A DNA stretch of 64,000 nucleotides, taken from contig NZ_SCKT01000007.1 of the NCBI RefSeq assembly GCF_014155765.1, positions 165,562 to 229,561 of the forward strand. Reading direction: 5' to 3'. Every line of letters begins with the position of its first letter. The first letter of the stretch is position 1. Below the pieces are notes generated by a model. That model did not search any database. It was given only the letters and a program-made list of their open reading frames with translations, and was not told where the DNA came from. The position numbers and the translations under genes were made by a program. Below are positions 32,081 through 55,027 of the stretch, piece after piece. The DNA is from Pantoea dispersa. GTDB lineage: Bacteria > Pseudomonadota > Gammaproteobacteria > Enterobacterales > Enterobacteriaceae.

Positions 32081-32812
32081 ATGTCTTCGATGTCTAATCC
32101 ATTCAATCCCGGCGAACTGACTGACTTCGATTTACTGGAGCAGCGTCCGTTCGAACAAGCAGACTACGATATTCTTAAATCCTACGAAGCGGTGGTCGAC
32201 GGTCTGGCGATGCTGATTGGCTCGCACTGCGAAATCGTGCTGCACTCTCTGGAAGATCTTAAATGCTCCGCCGTGCGTATCGCCAACGGCGAACATACCG
32301 GCCGCAAAGTGGGTTCCCCGATTACCGATCTGGCGCTGCGCATGCTGCATGATATGCACGGCGCGGAGAGCAATGTGTCGCGCGCCTACTTCACGCGAGC
32401 CAAAAGTGGCGTGCTGATGAAGTCGGTAACCATTGCGATTCGTAACCGGCAGCAGCGGGTGATTGGCCTGCTGTGCATCAATATGAACCTGGACGTACCG
32501 TTTTCGCAGATTATGTCGACTTTCATGCCGCCGGAGACGCAGCAGGTGGATTCCAACGTCAACTTTGCCAGCTCGGTAGAGGATCTGGTCACCCAGACGC
32601 TGGAGTTCACTATTGAAGAGGTGAGCGCCGATCGCAACGTGTCGAATAACGCCAAGAATCGCCAGATCGTCCTCAATCTGTACGAGAAGGGCATTTTCGA
32701 TATTAAGGACGCCATTAACCAGGTGGCCGATCGCCTCAATATTTCTAAGCACACCGTGTATCTGTATATCCGCCAGTTTAAGAGTGGCGATCTGCAGGGG
32801 CAGGATCGCTAA
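32081..32812 (+). CDS. yheO: YheO/DauR-type PAS and HTH transcriptional regulator
   Basis: 243 residues from ATG 32081; the next ATG at 32090 is equally possible, and the frame is open back to 32033. An N-terminal YheO PAS-like domain ([22 protein letters not shown] ...) and a C-terminal helix-turn-helix ([24 protein letters not shown]). Related DauR proteins regulate D-arginine use, but the role here is unknown. Its TAA overlaps the tusD ATG, so it is part of the tus operon. Confidence 0.9.
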   Translation: MSSMSNPFNPGELTDFDLLEQRPFEQADYDILKSYEAVVDGLAMLIGSHCEIVLHSLEDLKCSAVRIANGEHTGRKVGSPITDLALRMLHDMHGAESNVSRAYFTRAKSGVLMKSVTIAIRNRQQRVIGLLCINMNLDVPFSQIMSTFMPPETQQVDSNVNFASSVEDLVTQTLEFTIEEVSADRNVSNNAKNRQIVLNLYEKGIFDIKDAINQVADRLNISKHTVYLYIRQFKSGDLQGQDR

Positions 32813-33198
32813 TGCGCTACACGCTGCTGGTGACCGGGCCGGCTTACGGCACACAGCACGCCAGTAGCGCGCTGCTGTTTGCCCGTGCGCTGCTGGCACA
32901 GGGACATCAGCTGGAAAGCGTGTTCTTTTACCGCGAAGGCGTGCTGAATGCTAACCAGCTCAGCGCGCCGGCCAGCGATGAAGTGGACATGGTGCGCGCC
33001 TGGCAGCAGTTGCGCGACGACAGTGGCGCGGCGCTGAATATCTGTGTGGCAGCCGCGTTGCGGCGCGGCGTGACCGATGCGCAGGAGGCGGCGCGCCTGC
33101 AGCTGGCGGGCAGCAATCTGCAGCCCGGATTTACCCTTAGCGGCTTGGGCGCGCTGGCGGAAGCCGCGCTGAGCTGCGATCGCCTGGTGCAGTTCTGA
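32812..33198 (+). CDS. tusD: Sulfurtransferase complex subunit TusD
   Basis: 128 residues. Part of the TusBCD hexamer that relays persulfide sulfur from TusA to TusE for 2-thiouridine synthesis on tRNA. The acceptor cysteine is Cys78 ([10 protein letters not shown]), as in E. coli. Overlaps yheO and tusC by one base each. Confidence 0.95.
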   Translation: MRYTLLVTGPAYGTQHASSALLFARALLAQGHQLESVFFYREGVLNANQLSAPASDEVDMVRAWQQLRDDSGAALNICVAAALRRGVTDAQEAARLQLAGSNLQPGFTLSGLGALAEAALSCDRLVQF

Positions 33199-33557
33199 TG
33201 AACCGCGTGGCGTTTCTGTTTACGCAGGCTCCGCACGGCAGCAGTGCTGGCCGGGAAGGGCTGGATGCCGTGCTGGCGACTGGCGCGCTGAGCGAGGATA
33301 TCGGCCTGTTCTTTATTGGCGACGGCGTGCTGCAGCTCAACCGCGATCAGCAGCCGGCGCAGATTCTGGCGCGTGACTATATTGCGACCTTTGGCGTGCT
33401 GGCGCTATACGACATCGATCGCTGCTATATCTGTCAGGCGTCACTGCTGGCACGTGGCCTGAGCCTCACGGCAGCGCGCGTGCTGGATGCGCAGCTGCTG
33501 GAACCTGCCGCGCTGCGTCAGACGCTGGCAACTTATGACCGTATCCTCCGTTTCTGA
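33198..33557 (+). CDS. tusC: Sulfurtransferase complex subunit TusC
   Basis: 119 residues of the DsrF-like family, structural partner of TusD and TusB in the sulfur relay for tRNA thiolation. Starts within the tusD stop (TGATG). Confidence 0.94.
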   Translation: MNRVAFLFTQAPHGSSAGREGLDAVLATGALSEDIGLFFIGDGVLQLNRDQQPAQILARDYIATFGVLALYDIDRCYICQASLLARGLSLTAARVLDAQLLEPAALRQTLATYDRILRF

Positions 33558-33566
33558 GAACTGACC

Positions 33567-33854
33567 ATGCTCTACACCCTGCTGCACTCTCCCTGGCAAT
33601 GCGATTTCGATAGCCTGCTGCTGCTGTTGCAGGAGGGCGATGACGTGCTGCTGTTACAGGATGGTGTGACGGCCGCGCTGGCAGGCAGTGAGAAGCTGCA
33701 GCAGCTGCTGGCATCGCCCGCCACGCTGTGGGTATTAGAAGAAGACGTGATGGCGCGCGGGCTGGCTGCGCAAATTTCGACCAATGTGTCGCGTCTGAAC
33801 TATACTGGTTTCGTTACGCTGACGACGAAGCATCCACAACAAGTGGCCTGGTGA
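33567..33854 (+). CDS. tusB: Sulfurtransferase complex subunit TusB
   Basis: 95 residues, DsrH-like, the third TusBCD subunit. It starts nine bases after tusC and ends 21 bases before the str promoter -35 box. Confidence 0.93.
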   Translation: MLYTLLHSPWQCDFDSLLLLLQEGDDVLLLQDGVTAALAGSEKLQQLLASPATLWVLEEDVMARGLAAQISTNVSRLNYTGFVTLTTKHPQQVAW

Positions 33855-33875
33855 GGGGTAAAACCTGGTTATTTC

Positions 33876-34353
<478 letters not shown>

Positions 34354-34434
34354 TGGTTCTCCGTTAAGTAAGGCCAAACGTTTTAACTTTAATGTCAAAA
34401 TAAACTCGTAGAGTTTTGGACAATCCTGAATTAA

Positions 34435-34920
<486 letters not shown>

Positions 34921-34989
34921 TCGCCACGTAGTTGTTGTTAAACCAGCGGGCGCTCATTCAGCCAACCCGCTGGGGTCGACTTACATTGA

Positions 34990-37128
<2,139 letters not shown>

Positions 37129-37173
37129 GGCTACGGTTTAAAAATTGTGAACTGATGCCTTCATCATTGATGA

Positions 37174-38382
<1,209 letters not shown>

Positions 38383-38425
38383 TTGCGTTAATAACGGTGG
38401 TAACTCCGGTTGCCACCGCAGCATG

Positions 38426-38456
38426 AAAAAGAGCACTTCGGTGCTCTTTTTTTTTT
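38426..38456 (+). terminator. str operon terminator
   Basis: A5, then the GAGCAC-TTCG-GTGCTC hairpin followed by ten T residues. Confidence 0.93.
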
Positions 38457-38505
38457 GCTTTGCATTGACCGGCACGCCTAATCCCACACAAAAGCTACGT
38501 TGAAA

Positions 38506-38520
38506 TAAAAACCATTCTCA
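38506..38520. promoter_or_regulatory. Fur box upstream of bfd
   Basis: On the minus strand TGAGAAT-G-GTTTTTA resembles the 7-1-7 Fur consensus TGATAAT-N-ATTATCA. It lies 41 bases before the bfd start. Fur repression of bfd when iron is plentiful is the known pattern in E. coli. Confidence 0.6.
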
Positions 38521-38560
38521 TTTACACTTTGATCGGAAATTGTACTGGAGTGGGCTGTAA

Positions 38561-38755
38561 ATGTACGTCTGTCTGTGTAATGCCGTAAGCGACCGAACCC
38601 TGCGTGAAGTTGTCCGCCGTTATCAACCCAAATCGATTCAGCAACTGCGCCAGCTGGTGCCTATCGGCAAGCAATGCGGCAAGTGTATTCGCGTGGCGCG
38701 CGATATTATGGATGATGAAATGCAAAACGTGCCTCTTTACAAAGAGATAGCGTAA
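38561..38755 (+). CDS. bfd: Bacterioferritin-associated ferredoxin
   Basis: 64-residue [2Fe-2S] protein that reduces bacterioferritin so that stored iron can be released. Cluster cysteines: Cys4, Cys6, Cys39 and Cys42 (VCLC ... CGKC). A Fur box is upstream and bfr follows by 103 bases. Confidence 0.95.
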   Translation: MYVCLCNAVSDRTLREVVRRYQPKSIQQLRQLVPIGKQCGKCIRVARDIMDDEMQNVPLYKEIA

Positions 38756-38858
38756 CTACGCATCCGCTTCGCCTGAATAACCCCAAAAACTGTCGCGTTT
38801 TTTTGACTTCTTTTTATCCGCATCTACGCTCTATTTATCTGCAAGCGGAGGAAGCACA

Positions 38859-39341
38859 ATGAAGGGCGACGGCAAAATCATTACTCACCTCAATAAATTG
38901 CTGGGAAATGAACTGGTTGCAATCAACCAGTACTTTCTACATGCGCGCATGTTCAAAAACTGGGGCTTAATCCGCCTCAACGATGTTGAATACCATGAAT
39001 CCATTGATGAAATGAAACATGCGGACAAGTACATCGAACGCATTTTGTTTCTCGAAGGCATTCCTAATCTGCAGGATCTCGGCCGGCTGCGCATTGGTGA
39101 AGACGTACCGGAAATGCTGCAGTCGGACCTGACGCTCGAACTGGAAGGGGCGAAAGACTTACGCGAAGCGATTGCGTACGCCGATAAAGTTCATGATTAC
39201 GTCAGCCGCGACATGATGATCGAGATTCTGGCGGATGAAGAGCACCATATCGACTGGCTGGAAACTGAGCTCGACCTGATTCAGAAACTGGGTCTGCAAA
39301 ACTATCTGCAGGCCCAGCTGAAAGAAGAGGGCGATAAGTAG
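38859..39341 (+). CDS. bfr: Bacterioferritin
   Basis: 160-residue iron-storage subunit of a 24-mer. Ferroxidase ligands Glu18, Glu51, His54, Glu94, Glu127 and His130 are all present, and Met52 is the haem ligand. A TTGACT box 58 bases upstream may give it a promoter separate from bfd. Confidence 0.97.
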   Translation: MKGDGKIITHLNKLLGNELVAINQYFLHARMFKNWGLIRLNDVEYHESIDEMKHADKYIERILFLEGIPNLQDLGRLRIGEDVPEMLQSDLTLELEGAKDLREAIAYADKVHDYVSRDMMIEILADEEHHIDWLETELDLIQKLGLQNYLQAQLKEEGDK

Positions 39342-39373
39342 CGTTTGCCGTGCCGTTCCACCTGTTGATTGCA

Positions 39374-39396
39374 GCCCGCCCCGTGCGGGCTTTTTT
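39374..39396 (+). terminator. bfr terminator
   Basis: GCCCGC/GCGGGC stem with a 5-base loop and T6. Confidence 0.88.
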
Positions 39397-39434
39397 ACCG
39401 GAGCGTGCTTTTGCGGTTAAAAACGCAGCATGGG

Positions 39435-39959
<525 letters not shown>

Positions 39960-39979
39960 TCAGGTCATCGAGCGATTGA

Positions 39980-42372
<2,393 letters not shown>

Positions 42373-42385
42373 TTTTAGAGGATAA

Positions 42386-42667
<282 letters not shown>

Positions 42668-42671
42668 GTAG

Positions 42672-44594
<1,923 letters not shown>

Positions 44595-44620
44595 TAGAAT
44601 CCGCTTCCTCTAAAAACAAA

Positions 44621-44651
44621 ATGAACGGCTCTATGGAGCCGTTCATTTTTT
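44621..44651 (+). terminator. S10 operon terminator
   Basis: A perfect 11-bp stem (ATGAACGGCTC with GAGCCGTTCAT) with a 4-base loop, followed by T6. Confidence 0.88.
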
Positions 44652-44672
44652 CTACCCATCTGCGAGAACCGG

Positions 44673-44700
44673 TGTTATAATGCCGCGCCCTCAATTATGG
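44673..44700 (+). promoter_or_regulatory. spc operon promoter
   Basis: An extended -10, TGtTATAAT (44673-44681), with a GC-rich discriminator GCCGCGCCC typical of ribosomal promoters. The -35 region is weak. It lies 22 bases after the S10 terminator. Confidence 0.8.
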
Positions 44701-44750
44701 GGCTTTTTAACGACCTGAGGTTTGGGTCCCGAAGTAGTAGTTGACATTAG

Positions 44751-46013
<1,263 letters not shown>

Positions 46014-46018
46014 GGTAG

Positions 46019-46333
<315 letters not shown>

Positions 46334-46347
46334 TTGTCACCATTTGA

Positions 46348-47667
<1,320 letters not shown>

Positions 47668-47672
47668 GGTAG

Positions 47673-48182
<510 letters not shown>

Positions 48183-48187
48183 TCACG

Positions 48188-48367
48188 ATGGCTAAGACAA
48201 TCAAAATTACACAAACCCGTAGCTCAATCGGCCGCCTGCCTAAGCACAAAGCCACTCTGGTTGGTCTGGGTCTGCGTCGTATTGGTCACACCGTTGAGCG
48301 TGAAGACACGCCAGCTGTACGCGGTATGATCAACGCGATTTCTTACATGCTGAAAGTGGAGGAGTAA
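48188..48367 (+). CDS. rpmD: 50S ribosomal protein L30
   Basis: 59 residues read directly from the sequence ([20 protein letters not shown]...), same length as E. coli L30. Starts five bases after rpsE and ends three bases before rplO. Confidence 0.98.
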   Translation: MAKTIKITQTRSSIGRLPKHKATLVGLGLRRIGHTVEREDTPAVRGMINAISYMLKVEE

Positions 48368-48805
<438 letters not shown>

Positions 48806-48812
48806 GTAGCAG

Positions 48813-50144
48813 ATGGCAAAGCAACCGGGATTAGATTTTCAAAGTGCCAAAGGTGGCTTTGGTGAACTGAAGCGCAGACTGTTGTTTGTAATCGGTGCAC
48901 TGATTGTCTTCCGTATTGGCTCTTTTATTCCAATCCCCGGTATCGATGCCACTGTACTTGCCAAACTGCTTGAGCAACAGCGTGGCACCATCATTGAAAT
49001 GTTTAACATGTTCTCTGGTGGTGCTCTCAGTCGTGCCTCAATCTTCGCGCTGGGTATTATGCCGTATATTTCGGCCTCTATTATTATCCAGCTGCTGACG
49101 GTGGTTCATCCCGCGTTGGCCGAGATTAAGAAAGAGGGTGAAGCTGGTCGTCGTAAGATCAGCCAGTACACTCGCTACGGCACACTGGTTCTGGCTATAT
49201 TCCAGTCGATCGGTATTGCTACCGGTCTGCCGAATATGCCTGGAATGCAGGGCCTGGTATTAAATCCAGGCTTTGCTTTCTACTTTACCGCTGTTGTAAG
49301 TCTGGTTACCGGAACCATGTTCCTGATGTGGCTGGGCGAACAGATTACTGAACGAGGTATCGGTAACGGTATTTCGATCATTATCTTCGCGGGTATTGTT
49401 GCGGGTTTACCGCCGGCCATTGGCCATACCATCGAGCAAGCGCGGCAAGGCGACCTGCACTTCCTTCTGTTGCTGTTGGTTGCAGTTCTTGTATTTGCAG
49501 TGACGTTCTTTGTTATTTTCGTTGAGCGTGGCCAGCGCCGCATTGTGGTTAACTACGCTAAACGTCAGCAAGGTCGTCGTGTATATGCTGCACAGAGCAC
49601 ACATTTACCGTTGAAAGTGAACATGGCGGGCGTAATCCCAGCTATCTTTGCTTCCAGCATTATCCTGTTCCCGGCGACGATAGCATCCTGGTTCGGGGGC
49701 GGTACCGGTTGGAACTGGCTGACAACAATTTCGCTGTATTTGCAGCCAGGACAGCCGCTTTATGTGCTACTCTATGCGACTGCAATCATCTTCTTCTGTT
49801 TCTTCTACACGGCGTTGGTTTTCAACCCGCGTGAAACAGCAGATAACCTGAAGAAGTCTGGTGCATTCGTACCGGGAATTCGTCCGGGAGAGCAAACGGC
49901 GAAGTACATCGATAAAGTAATGACACGTCTGACCTTAATCGGCGCACTGTATATTACTTTTATCTGCCTGATCCCGGAGTTCATGCGTGATGCCATGAAG
50001 GTTCCCTTCTACTTTGGCGGCACCTCGCTGCTGATTGTAGTGGTTGTCATCATGGACTTTATGGCTCAAGTGCAAACTCTGATGATGTCCAGTCAGTACG
50101 AGTCTGCATTGAAGAAAGCTAACCTGAAAGGCTATGGCCGTTAA
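48813..50144 (+). CDS. secY: Protein translocase subunit SecY
   Basis: 443-residue channel of the SecYEG translocon, ten membrane segments. Cytoplasmic loops for ribosome and SecA contact ([29 protein letters not shown]) are intact. Co-transcribed with the ribosomal genes in the spc operon. Confidence 0.99.
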   Translation: MAKQPGLDFQSAKGGFGELKRRLLFVIGALIVFRIGSFIPIPGIDATVLAKLLEQQRGTIIEMFNMFSGGALSRASIFALGIMPYISASIIIQLLTVVHPALAEIKKEGEAGRRKISQYTRYGTLVLAIFQSIGIATGLPNMPGMQGLVLNPGFAFYFTAVVSLVTGTMFLMWLGEQITERGIGNGISIIIFAGIVAGLPPAIGHTIEQARQGDLHFLLLLLVAVLVFAVTFFVIFVERGQRRIVVNYAKRQQGRRVYAAQSTHLPLKVNMAGVIPAIFASSIILFPATIASWFGGGTGWNWLTTISLYLQPGQPLYVLLYATAIIFFCFFYTALVFNPRETADNLKKSGAFVPGIRPGEQTAKYIDKVMTRLTLIGALYITFICLIPEFMRDAMKVPFYFGGTSLLIVVVVIMDFMAQVQTLMMSSQYESALKKANLKGYGR

Positions 50145-50176
50145 TTCAGTAGCTTGAGAAGTTACGGAGAGTAAAA

Positions 50177-50293
50177 ATGAAAGTTCGTGCTTCCGTCAAG
50201 AAATTATGTCGTAACTGCAAAATCATTCGTCGCGACGGTGTCGTACGTGTGATCTGCAGCTCCGAGCCTAAGCATAAACAGCGCCAGGGCTGA
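50177..50293 (+). CDS. rpmJ: 50S ribosomal protein L36
   Basis: 38 residues, read directly from the sequence. Zinc-binding (C-plus) form with Cys11, Cys14, Cys27 and His33. The last gene before the alpha-operon leader. A second, zinc-free paralogue elsewhere would be the usual arrangement. Confidence 0.98.
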   Translation: MKVRASVKKLCRNCKIIRRDGVVRVICSSEPKHKQRQG

Positions 50294-50311
50294 TTAAGTC
50301 ACATATTTTTC

Positions 50312-50340
50312 TTGCAAAGTCGGGTTGAGCTGGCTAGATT
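50312..50340 (+). promoter_or_regulatory. alpha operon promoter
   Basis: TTGCAA (50312-50317), a 17-base spacer and TAGATT (50335-50340). The -10 box lies inside a hairpin of the spc-operon transcript. Confidence 0.7.
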
Positions 50341-50347
50341 AGCCAGC
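50329..50347 (+). terminator. Hairpin at the end of the spc operon
   Basis: GCTGGCTA-GAT-TAGCCAGC, a perfect 8-bp stem followed by CAATCTTTT. It can end or weaken transcription from spc just as the alpha promoter begins. Confidence 0.55.
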
Positions 50348-50455
50348 CAATCTTTTGTATGTCGATGCGTTTCCATTTGAGTATCCTGAAAACGGGCTTT
50401 TCAGCATGGTACGCATTTATTTAATTATAGGAGTGCATAGTGGCCCGTATAGCAG
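50348..50455 (+). ncRNA. Alpha operon S4-binding leader (pseudoknot)
   Basis: The segment from ATGCGTTTCCATTTGAG through CTGAAAACGGGCTTTTCAG to the GTG start matches the known E. coli alpha-operon ribosome-binding-site pseudoknot almost base for base, with paired changes in the outer stem. S4 binds it to trap the ribosome and repress rpsM translation. Confidence 0.88.
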
Positions 50456-50796
50456 GCATTAACATTCCTGATCAAAAACATACCGTTATCGCATTAACTT
50501 CGATCTTCGGTATCGGCAAAACCCGTTCTAAAGCCATCTGTGCTGAAACGGGCATCGCTGAAAATGTTAAGATCAGTGAGCTGTCTGAAGAACAAATTGA
50601 TCAGCTGCGTGAAGCAGTTGGTAAATTCGTTGTTGAAGGTGATCTGCGCCGTGAAATCACCCTGAGCATCAAGCGTCTGATGGACCTTGGTTGCTACCGT
50701 GGTTTACGCCATCGTCGTGGTCTGCCGGTGCGCGGTCAGCGTACTAAGACCAACGCACGTACCCGTAAGGGTCCGCGTAAACCGATCAAGAAATAA
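50440..50796 (+). CDS. rpsM: 30S ribosomal protein S13
   Basis: 118 residues, starting at GTG 50440 with AGGAG six bases before. The weak start codon fits S4-controlled initiation. Contacts tRNAs and bridges to the 50S subunit. Confidence 0.99.
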   Translation: MARIAGINIPDQKHTVIALTSIFGIGKTRSKAICAETGIAENVKISELSEEQIDQLREAVGKFVVEGDLRREITLSIKRLMDLGCYRGLRHRRGLPVRGQRTKTNARTRKGPRKPIKK

Positions 50797-50809
50797 TCGG
50801 GGTGAGTAA

Positions 50810-51202
<393 letters not shown>

Positions 51203-51217
51203 CGTTCCGTTTTTTAG

Positions 51218-51856
<639 letters not shown>

Positions 51857-51881
51857 AGCTTAGTACCAAAGAGAGGACACA

Positions 51882-52871
51882 ATGCAGGGTTCTGTGACAG
51901 AGTTTCTAAAACCGCGCCTGGTAGATATCGAGCAAGTGAGTTCGACGCACGCCAAGGTGACCCTTGAGCCGTTAGAGCGTGGCTTTGGCCATACTCTTGG
52001 TAACGCACTGCGCCGTATTCTGCTTTCTTCCATGCCGGGTTGCGCGGTGACCGAGGTTGAGATTGATGGCGTGCTGCACGAGTACTCCACCAAAGAGGGC
52101 GTACAGGAAGATATCCTGGAAATCCTGCTCAATCTGAAAGGGCTGGCGGTAAGAGTTCAGGGTAAAGATGAAGTCATCCTCACTCTGAATAAATCTGGCA
52201 TTGGCCCTGTGACTGCAGCCGACATTACCCACGACGGTGATGTCGAAATCGTCAAGCCGCAGCATGTGATCTGCCATCTGACCGATGAAAACGCGTCTAT
52301 TAGCATGCGTATCAAAGTTCAGCGTGGTCGTGGTTATGTGCCGGCTTCTGCCCGAATTCATTCGGAAGAAGATGAGCGCCCAATCGGCCGTCTGTTGGTT
52401 GACGCTTGCTACAGCCCTGTAGACCGTATCGCCTACAATGTTGAAGCAGCGCGTGTAGAACAGCGCACCGACCTGGACAAGCTGGTCATCGAAATGGAAA
52501 CCAACGGCACAATCGATCCTGAAGAGGCGATTCGTCGTGCGGCAACCATCCTGGCAGAACAACTGGAAGCTTTCGTTGACTTACGTGATGTACGTCAGCC
52601 GGAAGTCAAAGAAGAGAAACCAGAATTCGATCCGATCCTGCTGCGCCCTGTTGACGATCTGGAATTGACTGTCCGCTCTGCTAACTGCCTCAAGGCAGAA
52701 GCTATCCACTACATCGGTGATCTGGTACAGCGTACCGAGGTTGAGCTGCTTAAAACGCCTAACCTGGGTAAAAAATCTCTTACCGAGATTAAAGACGTGC
52801 TCGCATCACGTGGTCTGTCTCTGGGCATGCGCCTGGAAAACTGGCCACCGGCAAGCATTGCTGATGAATAA
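51882..52871 (+). CDS. rpoA: RNA polymerase alpha subunit
   Basis: 329 residues: N-terminal assembly domain, flexible linker near 235-250, and C-terminal domain with Arg265 ([11 protein letters not shown]), the residue that contacts UP elements and CRP. Identical length to E. coli. Confidence 0.99.
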
Positions 52872-52887
52872 CCGGATCGCAGGTTAA

Positions 52888-53298
<411 letters not shown>

Positions 53299-53311
53299 TT
53301 TGCAGTAACGT

Positions 53312-53337
53312 AAAAAACCCGCTTCGGCGGGTTTTTT
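53312..53337 (+). terminator. alpha operon terminator
   Basis: A6, then CCCGC-TTCG-GCGGG, then T6. Confidence 0.94.
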
Positions 53338-53409
53338 ATTGCCTGTCATTTCTTCCCATTTCCCCTCCATTCGCTATGCTGTTGGCAGACATGCCTGCAG
53401 GAGGTTTCT

Positions 53410-53781
53410 ATGTGGCTTATCGATCAGCTGGCTGAGCAACACATCCGCGCCGCGCAGGAAAAGGGTGAGCTGAGCAATCTGCCTGGTGAGGGTGCGCCGC
53501 TCACGCTGGACGATGACTGTGGTGTGCCGGCGGAATTGCGCAGTGCCTGGCGACTGCTGAAAAACGCCGGCTATCTCCCACCGGAACTGGAGATGCGCCG
53601 CGACGCGCTGGCACTGAGCGATTTGCTTCGCGAACTCGATCCTGATGACAACGAGGCGCGCGAACTGGCCAAGCGCCTGACATTGCTGGAAATGAAACTG
53701 CAGCAGGCCGGCATGAGCACCGATTTTCTGCGTGGCGAATACCGCCCGGCGATCGGTCAGCGGCTACAGCAGGAGAAATAG
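53410..53781 (+). CDS. yhdN: DUF1992-family protein YhdN
   Basis: 123 residues with the DnaJC28-like conserved region (IRAAQEKGELSNLPGEGAPL). Cytoplasmic, role unknown. It ends one base before zntR and is probably co-transcribed with it. Confidence 0.92.
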   Translation: MWLIDQLAEQHIRAAQEKGELSNLPGEGAPLTLDDDCGVPAELRSAWRLLKNAGYLPPELEMRRDALALSDLLRELDPDDNEARELAKRLTLLEMKLQQAGMSTDFLRGEYRPAIGQRLQQEK

Positions 53782-53782
53782 T

Positions 53783-54220
53783 ATGTATCGCATTGGCCAG
53801 CTGGCAAAACTGGCGGACGTGACGCCGGATACCATTCGCTTTTATGAAAAGCAGCAGATGATGGATCATGAGGTACGCACCGAGGGCGGCTTCCGCCTGT
53901 ACAGCGATAACGATCTGCAGCGCCTGCGTTTTATCCGTTACGGCCGGCAGCTTGGTTTCAGCCTGGAATCGATCCGCGACCTGCTGTCGATCCGCATCGA
54001 TCCAGAGCATCACACCTGTGAAGAGTCAAAAGCGATCGTGGCGAAACGGCTGAATGAGGTGAACAGTATGATTGGCGAACTGCAAACCATGCAGCGCTCA
54101 CTGCAACGGCTGGCGGAAACCTGCTGTGGTGACCGCCACAGTAGCGCCTGCTGTTCGATCCTCGAGGCACTGGAAACCGGCGAAGATCCGCATCCTGAAA
54201 TTTGTTGTAGCAAAGATTGA
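53783..54220 (+). CDS. zntR: Zinc-responsive MerR-family regulator ZntR
   Basis: 145 residues from ATG 53783; activates the zinc exporter gene zntA in E. coli. MerR helix-turn-helix (MYRIGQLAKLADVTPDTIRFYE) and dimer helix. Metal ligands Cys79, Cys114, Cys115, His119 and Cys124 are all present. The C-terminal tail has an extra pair Cys141-Cys142 that may bind metal. Confidence 0.95.
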   Translation: MYRIGQLAKLADVTPDTIRFYEKQQMMDHEVRTEGGFRLYSDNDLQRLRFIRYGRQLGFSLESIRDLLSIRIDPEHHTCEESKAIVAKRLNEVNSMIGELQTMQRSLQRLAETCCGDRHSSACCSILEALETGEDPHPEICCSKD

Positions 54221-54244
54221 ATTCTGGCGCGCAGGGACTATAGT
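54217..54244 (+). promoter_or_regulatory. arfA promoter
   Basis: TTGAAT (54217-54222), a 16-base spacer and TATAGT (54239-54244). The -35 box overlaps the zntR stop codon. Confidence 0.65.
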
Positions 54245-54270
54245 TGCGCCATCACTAACCGGAGGACGAT

Positions 54271-54489
54271 ATGAGTCACTATCAGCATCGAAAAGGCAAA
54301 ATTAACGATAACGCCCTGGAAGCCCTGTTACACGATCCGCTGTATCGCCAGCGTGTTGAGCGCAATCAGAAGGGGAAAGGCAGCTACCGGCGTAAAGATA
54401 AATACGCGAAGGGAGCGAATCAGGAGGCCAGCGGTAAGCAACAGTGTTTACCTCTGGCCTTCTGCTTTAGTGACAAAAAAGCCGCCTGA
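54271..54489 (+). CDS. arfA: Alternative ribosome-rescue factor A
   Basis: Rescues ribosomes stalled on mRNA without a stop codon by recruiting RF2; a backup for tmRNA. 72 residues, same length as E. coli, with the basic central segment [15 protein letters not shown]. The last codons run through a long hairpin (54425-54460), and the stop codon is in the loop of the terminator. In E. coli this hairpin is cut by RNase III so that a shorter, active protein is made only when tmRNA fails; the same arrangement is inferred here. Confidence 0.93.
   Translation: MSHYQHRKGKINDNALEALLHDPLYRQRVERNQKGKGSYRRKDKYAKGANQEASGKQQCLPLAFCFSDKKAA
54425..54460 (+). promoter_or_regulatory. Hairpin inside arfA (RNase III type)
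   Basis: AGGCCAG pairs with CTGGCCT, and inside it GGTAAGCA pairs with TGTTTACC with one mismatch (C/T) between the two stems. It lies within the coding region about 30 bases before the stop, at the position of the known E. coli arfA control hairpin. Confidence 0.8.
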
Positions 54490-54503
54490 AACTGGCGGCT
54501 TTT
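54475..54503. terminator. Bidirectional terminator of arfA and mscL
   Basis: A6, GCCGCC-7-base loop-GGCGGC, T4; the arfA TGA (54487-54489) is within the loop. Confidence 0.88.
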
Positions 54504-54508
54504 ATTCA

Positions 54509-54919
54509 TCACACTTTATTATTTTGTTGCTTAAGCAGGTCGCGAATCTCGGTCAGCAGCACTTCTTCATTGGTCGGTTTCGGCGCTGGTTTTTCCACTT
54601 CTTTCTTTTTATACAGTTTATTCATTACTTTGATGGCAATGAAGATAGCAAACGCTACGATGATGAAGTCAAATACCGTCTGAATAAAGTTACCGTACTC
54701 CATCACCACCGCTGGGATATCGCCTTCTGCTGGCTTGAGTACCCATTTAAACTGCTTAAAGTCGACGCCGCCAATCAGTAAACCGAGCGGTGGCATAATG
54801 ATGTTCGCAACCAGTGACGATACGATCTTACCGAACGCAGCACCGATGATCACACCGACCGCCAGGTCCACCACGTTGCCACGCATCGCAAAATCACGAA
54901 ACTCTTTGAATAAACTCAT
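54509..54919 (-). CDS. mscL: Large-conductance mechanosensitive channel MscL
   Basis: 136 residues, two membrane helices per subunit. The first gating helix ([23 protein letters not shown]) and C-terminal helix [15 protein letters not shown] are conserved. Opens under hypo-osmotic shock. It follows trkA by 108 bases on the same strand. Confidence 0.97.
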   Translation of the reverse strand: MSLFKEFRDFAMRGNVVDLAVGVIIGAAFGKIVSSLVANIIMPPLGLLIGGVDFKQFKWVLKPAEGDIPAVVMEYGNFIQTVFDFIIVAFAIFIAIKVMNKLYKKKEVEKPAPKPTNEEVLLTEIRDLLKQQNNKV

Positions 54920-55027
54920 TGTTATCTCCTTGCCTTGGCCAATGGCTAAAGTCTAACAAACCTTCGTGTAATTGCCATTATAACAATGGATTAAACACCA
55001 CTCTCACTGCAGCCCAATCACAACGCG

